Source of the DNA: Deltaproteobacteria bacterium
Lineage (GTDB): Bacteria > Desulfobacterota > Desulfuromonadia > Geobacterales > Geobacteraceae
DNA: 12,563 nt
Direction of reading: 5' to 3'
Assembly: GCA_021810985.1 (NCBI GenBank)
Contig: JAJZQA010000031.1
Coordinates: forward strand, 1-12,563
The notes beneath the pieces are model-generated. The model was not told the origin of the DNA, made no database searches, and saw only the letters and a list, made by a program, of their open reading frames with translations. How positions within the stretch are numbered: the stretch's first letter is position 1; every line of letters starts with the position of its first letter. Made by a program: the position numbers and the translations under genes. Of this stretch, positions 7,729 to 12,563 are shown one piece after another.

Positions 7729-8884
7729 CCCCGAATTTGTCGATGGGAATCTTTTCGTCCCCGTTTTCCGGATCGTCCTTGTGCTCGAACTGCTCCCAGG
7801 AGAGGTCTGAGGTCGAGGAAATGCCGGAGATCTTCAGGGCGAAGTCGTCGGGGTTCGACGACTGACGAAGCGCCTCTTCGTAGGTGATGAATTTCCGCGT
7901 GTAGAGACTCATCAGGGACTGGTCAAAGGTCTGCATCCCGTAGGCGGTAACACCCTGGGCGATCGCTTCGTGGAGCTGCTTGGTTTTTTCCTTATCGTCG
8001 ATGCACTCGCGGACCCGGGCAGTGCTGATCATTACCTCTACCGCCGGCACGCGGCCCTTACCGTCGGCCCGCGGTACGAGGCGCTGGGAGACGACGCCCT
8101 TGATGACGTTGGAGAGTTGCATCCGGATTTGCCGCTGGTGAAAGGGCGGGAATACCGAGATGATACGGTTGATCGTTTCGGCGGCATCCAGGGTGTGGAG
8201 GGTCGACATGACCAGGTGTCCGGTTTCCGCCGCGGTAATGGCCGTTTCGATGGTCTCCAGGTCGCGCATTTCGCCCACCAGGATAACGTCGGGATCCTGA
8301 CGCAAGGCACTCTTCAGGGCGTTGCCGAAGGTCAACGTGTCGAAACCGATCTCCCGCTGGCTGATGATGCTTCTTTTGTCCTTGTGCAGGTATTCCACCG
8401 GATCTTCAACGGTGATGATGTTACAGGTGCGGTTTTCGTTGATATAGTCGATCATGGCGGCGAGCGTGGTCGACTTGCCGCTGCCGGTGGTGCCGGTGAC
8501 CAGGATCAGGCCGCGTTCCTCGAGGCTCAATTTTTCCAGGACCGGCGGCATGTTGAGGGTCGAGAACGAGGGGACGCCAAAGGCGATGATACGGAAGACC
8601 ATGGCCACGGAGCCCCTCTGGGAGTAGGCGCTGACGCGAAAGCGGCTGAGGCCGGGAATGCCGTAGGCCAGGTCCACTTCAAAAAATTCCTCGAAATGGG
8701 CCTTCTGCTTTTCGTTCATCATGGAATAGGCCATTTCGCGAATGGCGTCGGCCGACATGCGTGGCGCATTGGGAATCGGCCGCAGCCTGCCGTCGATGCG
8801 CACCACCGGCTGCAGACCGGCCTTGATGTGAACGTCGGAACCTTTTGCTTTTACGGCAATGATGAGGATATCATTCAGATCCAT
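7721..8884 (-). CDS. pilT: PilT/PilU-type type IV pilus retraction ATPase
   Basis: Hexameric cytoplasmic motor of the secretion-ATPase superfamily that powers type IV pilus retraction (twitching, DNA uptake). The 387 residues carry Walker A GTTGSGKST at 131-139, the Asp box EDPVEY at 160-165, Walker B ILVGEMRD at 201-208 and the His box STLHTLDA at 227-234. An N-terminal PAS-like domain occupies about 1-110. The C-terminal domain has ARVRECIDDKEKTKQL where classical PilT has AIRxLIREGK, and a roughly 35-residue acidic tail follows the last conserved motif (ending about ISGI). Both features lean towards PilU or a PilT paralogue. The ATG lies 3 bases after the recA stop, with its AAGGAA binding site inside the last recA codons. 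No other pilus gene is in the window. The family is certain, the subtype is not. Confidence 0.93.
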   Translation of the reverse strand: MDLNDILIIAVKAKGSDVHIKAGLQPVVRIDGRLRPIPNAPRMSADAIREMAYSMMNEKQKAHFEEFFEVDLAYGIPGLSRFRVSAYSQRGSVAMVFRIIAFGVPSFSTLNMPPVLEKLSLEERGLILVTGTTGSGKSTTLAAMIDYINENRTCNIITVEDPVEYLHKDKRSIISQREIGFDTLTFGNALKSALRQDPDVILVGEMRDLETIETAITAAETGHLVMSTLHTLDAAETINRIISVFPPFHQRQIRMQLSNVIKGVVSQRLVPRADGKGRVPAVEVMISTARVRECIDDKEKTKQLHEAIAQGVTAYGMQTFDQSLMSLYTRKFITYEEALRQSSNPDDFALKISGISSTSDLSWEQFEHKDDPENGDEKIPIDKFGDA

Positions 8885-8887
8885 GGA

Positions 8888-9907
8888 CTATTCCTTTTCT
8901 TTGCTCCCGGCGGCGGGGGCAAGTCCTGCCTGTTCCATGATTTTACTTTCGATTTCTGTCAGCATGTCCGGATTTTCCTTCAGAAAAGCCCGGCTGTTTT
9001 CCCGTCCCTGGCCGATGCGGTCTTTACCGTAGGAGAACCAGGCGCCGCTCTTTTCGACGATGCCCCGATCGACGGCCAGATCGAGAATGTCTCCGACCCG
9101 GGAGATGCCCTCTCCGTAAAGGATATCGAATTCCACTTCGCGGAAGGGTGGGGCCACCTTGTTTTTAACCACTTTGACCTTGGTCCGCGAGCCGATGATA
9201 TCGTTGCCCTGTTTCAGCGAGGCAATCTTCCTGATATCGAGGCGTACCGAAGCGTAGAATTTGAGGGCGTTGCCGCCGGTGGTGGTTTCCGGGTTGCCGA
9301 ACATCACGCCGATCTTCATGCGGATCTGGTTGATGAAGATCACGCAGGCATTGGATTTGCTGATGATACCGGTGAGCTTGCGCAGGGCCTGGGACATGAG
9401 GCGCGCCTGGAGGCCCATGTGCGAATCGCCCATGTCGCCTTCGATCTCGGCCTTCGGCACCAGTGCGGCCACCGAGTCGATGACCAGAACGTCGATGGCT
9501 CCGCTCCGCACGAGCATTTCGGCAATTTCCAGGGCCTGCTCTCCGGTGTCCGGTTGCGACACGAGGAGATCGTCGGTCTTGACACCGAGTTTTCTGGCGT
9601 AGCCGATGTCGAGGGCATGCTCGGCATCGACGAAGGCGGCGATACCGCCCAGTTTCTGGGCTTCGGCCACGATATGCAGAGCCAGGGTTGTCTTTCCGGA
9701 TGATTCCGGGCCGAAAACCTCAATCACTCTGCCTCGCGGCACTCCACCAACCCCGAGGGCCATGTCCAGCGAGATGGAACCGGTGGGAATTGCGGCTACC
9801 CCCGGCAATGGTTCATCGTTGCCGAGGCGCATGATGGCGCCTTTGCCGAACTGTTTTTCGATCTGGCTTACCGCGAGTTCAACCGCCTTTTCTCTTTCCT
9901 GTGTCAA
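8888..9907 (-). CDS. recA: Recombinase RecA
   Basis: ATP-dependent strand-exchange protein and coprotease for SOS induction. The product is 339 residues starting at TTG (9905-9907), giving N-terminal TQEREKAVELAVSQIEKQFG, the usual first helix of RecA. AGGAGG at 9912-9917, four bases before the TTG, decides the start. The frame runs on upstream to an ATG at 9986-9988, but that 27-residue addition has no RecA similarity. Walker A GPESSGKT is at 66-73, and IRMKIGVMFGNPETTTGGNA with loop L2 and the RLDIR region follow. The C-terminus is short and ends in a lysine/glutamate patch. It is followed directly by the pilT-like gene and then recX, and preceded by cinA after a 201-base spacer that probably holds the promoter. 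Confidence 0.98.
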   Translation of the reverse strand: MTQEREKAVELAVSQIEKQFGKGAIMRLGNDEPLPGVAAIPTGSISLDMALGVGGVPRGRVIEVFGPESSGKTTLALHIVAEAQKLGGIAAFVDAEHALDIGYARKLGVKTDDLLVSQPDTGEQALEIAEMLVRSGAIDVLVIDSVAALVPKAEIEGDMGDSHMGLQARLMSQALRKLTGIISKSNACVIFINQIRMKIGVMFGNPETTTGGNALKFYASVRLDIRKIASLKQGNDIIGSRTKVKVVKNKVAPPFREVEFDILYGEGISRVGDILDLAVDRGIVEKSGAWFSYGKDRIGQGRENSRAFLKENPDMLTEIESKIMEQAGLAPAAGSKEKE

Positions 9908-9911
9908 GTGG

Positions 9912-9917
9912 CCTCCT
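9912..9917 (-). promoter_or_regulatory. Strong ribosome binding site fixing the TTG start of recA
   Basis: AGGAGG followed by CCAC and TTG. No ATG or GTG with such a site exists near the conserved N-terminus of RecA, so the weak TTG codon appears to be compensated by a near-perfect Shine-Dalgarno sequence. Confidence 0.8.
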
Positions 9918-9960
9918 GTCCGGTCGTTGCCGGATGCTTTTCGGGGGAAATACATTGTCC

Positions 9961-9977
9961 GGAGTCGGAACGACCCC
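9961..9977. promoter_or_regulatory. Inverted repeat, possible operator upstream of recA
   Basis: GGAGTCG GAA CGACCCC: two 7-base arms with one mismatch around a 3-base centre. It lies directly downstream of the possible -10 box, where a repressor would block transcription of recA. It does not match the GGTT...ACC type LexA box that I recall for Geobacter, nor the E. coli or Bacillus boxes, so a regulator cannot be named. Confidence 0.35.
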
Positions 9978-9978
9978 A

Positions 9979-10008
9979 GAAATAGCATATTTTCCCGTGG
10001 TTTTTCAA
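9979..10008 (-). promoter_or_regulatory. Possible recA promoter
   Basis: On the minus strand TTGAAA (10003-10008) and TATTTC (9979-9984) are 18 bases apart, upstream of recA. The -10 match is weak. It is placed by eye between the heptamer hairpin and recA, where a promoter would be expected. Confidence 0.3.
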
Positions 10009-10034
10009 GTTTATCTTTGAAAGGTTAATGGGTT

Positions 10035-10123
10035 GAAGACTGAAGGCTGAAGGTAAAGACAAAAGTCTGACATATTTTGAATTTGCTTTTACCTTCAGCC
10101 TTCCACCTTCAGTCTTCAGTCTC
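10035..10123. repeat. Inverted repeat built from heptamers, between cinA and recA
   Basis: The left arm (10035-10055) is three heptamers, GAAGACT GAAGGCT GAAGGTA, plus AA. The right arm, read on the other strand from 10117 to 10090, is GAAGACT GAAGGTG GAAGGCT GAAGGTA plus AA, the same series with one extra unit, followed outward by a degenerate GAGACT (10118-10123). The inner 16 bases (10042-10057 and 10088-10103) pair perfectly around a 30-base loop, which itself holds a small AGAC/GTCT hairpin. The right arm overlaps the last codons and stop of cinA. In RNA it would form a long stem downstream of cinA; no clear U-run marks it as a terminator. Confidence 0.85.
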
Positions 10124-11371
10124 ACCGTCCGGCAGAGCCATCAGATGACGCCGCAGCCAGTCCAGGGCGGTGTAGGTGGTCATGCTCCGGACTCTTTCCC
10201 GGTCCCAACTGAACTGGTATCTCTTTGCGGTGCAATCGGAGCGTCCGGCCAGGGCAAGATATACCGTGCCGACCGGTTTTTCCTCACTGCCGCCTTCCGG
10301 TCCGGCAATACCGGTCACCGCCAGCGCGATGTCGCTGCCGCTGGCCTTGCGGATGCCGCGGGCCATGGCCATGGCCGTGGCGGAGCTTACCGCACCCTCC
10401 TTTTCCAAAAGTTCAGCCGGTACCTGCAGGCGGCGGATCTTGCTTTCGTTGCTGTAGGTGACGGCCCCTTCGAGGAAGTAGGCGGAGCTGCCGGCAAGAT
10501 CGGTAATCTTTGCGGCGATCAGCCCGCCGGTACAGGATTCCGCCAGGGACAGGGTCACGCCCTTTTTCCGGAAAAGCGCCGCCACCACGCTGTCGATGGT
10601 TTCCCCCCCTTCGGCCACCACGTGCTCGCCCAGATGTTCCCGGACCTTTGCGGCGGTCGTGTCGAGAAGGTCCTTGAGCTGCGCCTCGTTCTCCCCCTCA
10701 GCCCGCAGCTTGACCTCCACTTCCGGAAAGCTGACGCAGTAGGCGATGGTCAGTCCTTCCCGCGGCCGGGCCAGTTCCTTTATGCGGTTTTCGATATGGG
10801 TTTCGGAGAGGCCGAGAACCCGCATGACCCTTGTCTCGATAGTTGTTTTCTGTTTAATTCGAGACTGGATAAAGGGGATGACCGTTTCCTCCAGCATCCG
10901 CTTCATTTCCATCGGGACTCCGGGCAGGAAGAACAGGAAACAGCCTTTATGGGGGATGATGAAACCGCAGGCGGTCCCGATCGGGTTCGGCACCAGGCTG
11001 ATCTTGGTCGGCAGCAGGGCCTGTTTCTCGGTTGAGGGAAGCATCTCCCTGCCCATGAGGCGGTAGCGCTCCTTCAGGTGGGTCAGGGCATCTTCGTTCA
11101 GAACCAGCCGACGGCCGGTGGCCCGCGCCGCGGCGCGGGCCGTCAGATCGTCGATGGTCGGTCCGAGGCCGCCGGTGGCGATCACGAAATCGTTGTGGGA
11201 GGCCAGCAGCTCGATGGCGTCCATAATGTCCGGCTCGTTGTCGCCGACGCAGAGATGGCGGCGGAGCTGGAAGCCCGCATCATAGAGGCGCGAGGAGATG
11301 TGGGCCACGTTCGTGTCGACGATTTCACCGAAGATCACTTCGTCACCGATGGAAAGAGTTGATATTTTCAT
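10109..11371 (-). CDS. cinA: CinA family protein (MoCF domain plus nicotinamide-nucleotide amidase)
   Basis: Two-domain 420-residue protein. The N-terminal MoCF-like domain (about 1-170) has SIGDEVIFGEIVDTN at 7-21, TGGLGPTIDD at 66-75 and GVPMEM at 151-156; in characterised CinA proteins it acts as an ADP-ribose pyrophosphatase. The C-terminal domain (about 255-415) is PncC-like with AESCTGG at 277-283 and TGIAGPEGG at 353-361, and deamidates NMN to nicotinate mononucleotide for NAD recycling. The ATG at 11369-11371 overlaps the pgpA stop in ATGA. The last residues (ETED) are encoded by the heptamer repeat that begins the spacer before recA. A cinA-recA order is also known from Gram-positive bacteria, where it is competence-induced; here any link with competence is inference. 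Confidence 0.95.
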   Translation of the reverse strand: MKISTLSIGDEVIFGEIVDTNVAHISSRLYDAGFQLRRHLCVGDNEPDIMDAIELLASHNDFVIATGGLGPTIDDLTARAAARATGRRLVLNEDALTHLKERYRLMGREMLPSTEKQALLPTKISLVPNPIGTACGFIIPHKGCFLFFLPGVPMEMKRMLEETVIPFIQSRIKQKTTIETRVMRVLGLSETHIENRIKELARPREGLTIAYCVSFPEVEVKLRAEGENEAQLKDLLDTTAAKVREHLGEHVVAEGGETIDSVVAALFRKKGVTLSLAESCTGGLIAAKITDLAGSSAYFLEGAVTYSNESKIRRLQVPAELLEKEGAVSSATAMAMARGIRKASGSDIALAVTGIAGPEGGSEEKPVGTVYLALAGRSDCTAKRYQFSWDRERVRSMTTYTALDWLRRHLMALPDGETED

Positions 11372-11817
11372 AGGAACCTCAGCAGCAGATGGAGAGACAG
11401 GCAGGCATAGATCCCGGCAATCACATCGTCAAGCACCACGCCGTAGCCGTTTTTCAGGTTACGGTCGAAGTAGCGAGCCGGCGGGATCTTGGTGATATCA
11501 AAGAAACGGAACAGCAGAAAACCGGCGGTAATCGACAACCAGGAAGGTGAAACAGCCGTCATGGTGATGAGGTAGCCGATGACTTCGTCGATGACGATCT
11601 TGCCGGAGTCCTTTTCGCCGAAGATTTCCTCCGCCTGTCCCGCGGCCCAGCAGGAAAAAAAGAAAAAGGCCAGGAGGGTGAGGAGGTAGAGCGGCAGGGA
11701 GAGAGTCGAGAGGACCAGGTAGAACGGGATCGCCGCCAGGGTGCCGACCGTTCCGGAGGCAAAGGGGCTGAAGCCGGTGCCGAACCAGCTTGCAAATAGT
11801 ACGACGAATTTTCTCAC
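11368..11817 (-). CDS. pgpA: Phosphatidylglycerophosphatase A
   Basis: Inner-membrane phosphatase that removes the terminal phosphate from phosphatidylglycerophosphate to make phosphatidylglycerol. The 149-residue protein has the PgpA pattern: FASGTVGTL at 19-27, DSGKIVIDEVIG at 70-81 with the acidic metal/catalytic residues D77 and E78, FDITKIPPA at 106-114, and GVVLDDVIAG at 126-135 with D130/D131. Hydrophobic segments at about 27-60, 83-106 and 132-148 fit several membrane helices. Start is GTG (11815-11817), which overlaps the larC stop as GTGA. The downstream end overlaps cinA as ATGA. Translational coupling with both neighbours is likely; a functional tie to them is not obvious. Confidence 0.94.
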   Translation of the reverse strand: MRKFVVLFASWFGTGFSPFASGTVGTLAAIPFYLVLSTLSLPLYLLTLLAFFFFSCWAAGQAEEIFGEKDSGKIVIDEVIGYLITMTAVSPSWLSITAGFLLFRFFDITKIPPARYFDRNLKNGYGVVLDDVIAGIYACLSLHLLLRFL

Positions 11818-12563
11818 GGTTCCCAGGTCTCCCGTTCAATTATCTTGTAGACATCCTGCAGGGGGATCCCCTTTGCTTCAGCGACCCGGCGGCACTCTTC
11901 GAATTCGGGGGCAATCCGTAGCAGGTTTGCTTCGTCCCGGATCACTTTCACCTGTACTCTGCCGAGGCTGGTGTCCCGCTCTTCCAGGGCACGATGCAGT
12001 TTCAGCCGGGTGGCCGGGTAGTGGCGCACACCGATGGCGCTGGTTTCGGTCAAAAGCATTCGTGCGAGCTTTTCCTGCAGGGCCGGCGGTGACAGGATCG
12101 TGATGCGGACGCCGGGGCGGTTTTTTTTCATCTGCAGCGGCGAAAAAGCCACGTCCAGAGCGCCGGCAGCCATCAGGCTCTCCATGAGGAAGCCGAGGAT
12201 TTCCGGATTCATATCGTCGATGTGGCTTTCCAGAACCCGGATCTCGTCTCCCGGCAGCGGGACATTTTTCTCACCCAGCATGATGCGGAGGATGTTCGGC
12301 GTGTCGGGAAAGTCCCGATCCCCGGCCCCGTTTCCAACTTCCGTCAGCGTAAATGGCGGCGGGGCGCCGAAGCCGGAGCAGAGTGCCGTCAAAATTGCCG
12401 CTCCGGTCGGGGTGACCCGTTCACCGGCGCCCAGTTCGGCATGTACCGGTATGCCCCGGAGAAGCTCGGCCGTGGCCGGCGCTGGAACCGGGAGCCGGCC
12501 GTGGGCAGTCTCCACATAGCCGCTGCCCAGGGGCAACGCCGAGGCGTGAAGTTCTTCAATGTC
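11814..12563 (-). CDS. larC: LarC nickel-pincer cofactor nickel insertion protein (5' end outside window)
   Basis: C-terminal 249 residues of LarC, the CTP-dependent cyclometallase that inserts nickel into pyridinium-3,5-bisthiocarboxylate mononucleotide to form the cofactor of lactate racemase LarA and its homologues. Recognised by SALPLGSGYVETAHGRLP and PVPAPATAELL near the start of the visible part, TPTGAAILTAL, LESHIDDMNPEILGFLMESL at about 111-130 and the final VYKIIERE. The frame runs off the window edge at 12563; a TTG at 12534-12536 is only an internal codon. It ends in TGA overlapping the GTG of pgpA. An A8 run at 12121-12128 (Lys-Lys-Asn, visible residues 146-148) creates a slippery heptamer. 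The other lar genes are not in view, so the enzyme served by the cofactor is unknown. Confidence 0.93.
   Translation of the reverse strand, partial: DIEELHASALPLGSGYVETAHGRLPVPAPATAELLRGIPVHAELGAGERVTPTGAAILTALCSGFGAPPPFTLTEVGNGAGDRDFPDTPNILRIMLGEKNVPLPGDEIRVLESHIDDMNPEILGFLMESLMAAGALDVAFSPLQMKKNRPGVRITILSPPALQEKLARMLLTETSAIGVRHYPATRLKLHRALEERDTSLGRVQVKVIRDEANLLRIAPEFEECRRVAEAKGIPLQDVYKIIERETWEP

Noticed and set aside
7970..9703. Very long plus-strand open frame (577 codons) opposite the pilT-like gene and recA
   Set aside because: Same shadow effect: open only because of codon bias of the minus-strand genes; no motif, no ribosome binding site, and it crosses the recA-pilT boundary.
9908..9988. 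Extended RecA from an upstream ATG
   Set aside because: The extra 27 residues do not resemble RecA, and the AGGAGG site points to the TTG at 9905-9907.
9904..10125. Small minus-strand open frame (73 codons) between cinA and recA
   Set aside because: Its coding stretch is the heptamer hairpin, and it continues through the recA promoter and RBS region out of frame with recA; composition is repeat-derived and no credible ribosome binding site is seen.

Overview
The window (12,563 bases, moderately GC-rich) is almost wall-to-wall coding, and every gene lies on the minus strand. Reading in the direction of transcription (from high to low coordinates) the order is larC (5' end outside the window) - pgpA - cinA - recA - pilT-like ATPase - recX - alaS - argB - argD - argF - argG. 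From memory, this order (cinA/recA/pilT/recX/alaS followed by argBDFG) resembles Geobacter and relatives in the Desulfuromonadales, so I infer a Desulfuromonadales-type delta-proteobacterial chromosome. That is a judgement from gene order and protein motifs, not from a search.

Region 1 (about 10.1-12.6 kb): larC, pgpA and cinA are chained by 4-base stop/start overlaps (GTGA, ATGA), so they should be one translationally coupled unit. LarC inserts nickel into the nickel-pincer cofactor, PgpA makes phosphatidylglycerol, and CinA is a MoCF/nicotinamide-nucleotide amidase protein linked in other bacteria to pyridine nucleotide recycling and competence. Region 2 (7.2-10.1 kb): recA, a PilT/PilU-type retraction ATPase and recX are tightly packed (3-base gap, then 8-base overlap). 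A 201-base spacer before recA holds an inverted repeat built of heptamers and a possible promoter/operator. Region 3 (4.57-7.2 kb): alaS, possibly with its own promoter in the short AT-rich gap behind recX. Region 4 (1-4.5 kb): argB-argD-argF-argG, four consecutive enzymes for arginine synthesis, with argH probably following beyond base 1.

The genes are conserved housekeeping genes, and I see no new defence, mobile or biosynthetic system. The non-coding parts are more interesting. The spacers on either side of argB carry REP/BIME-like palindromes with a 5' GTAG head and covarying stems. The cinA-recA spacer carries a heptamer-built hairpin whose one arm encodes the last residues of CinA. In larC an A8 run forms a canonical A_AAA_AAC slippery heptamer, roughly where lactobacillar larC is split into larC1/larC2. 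No tRNA, rRNA, CRISPR, insertion sequence or phage gene was seen, and no gap between genes exceeds about 200 bases.
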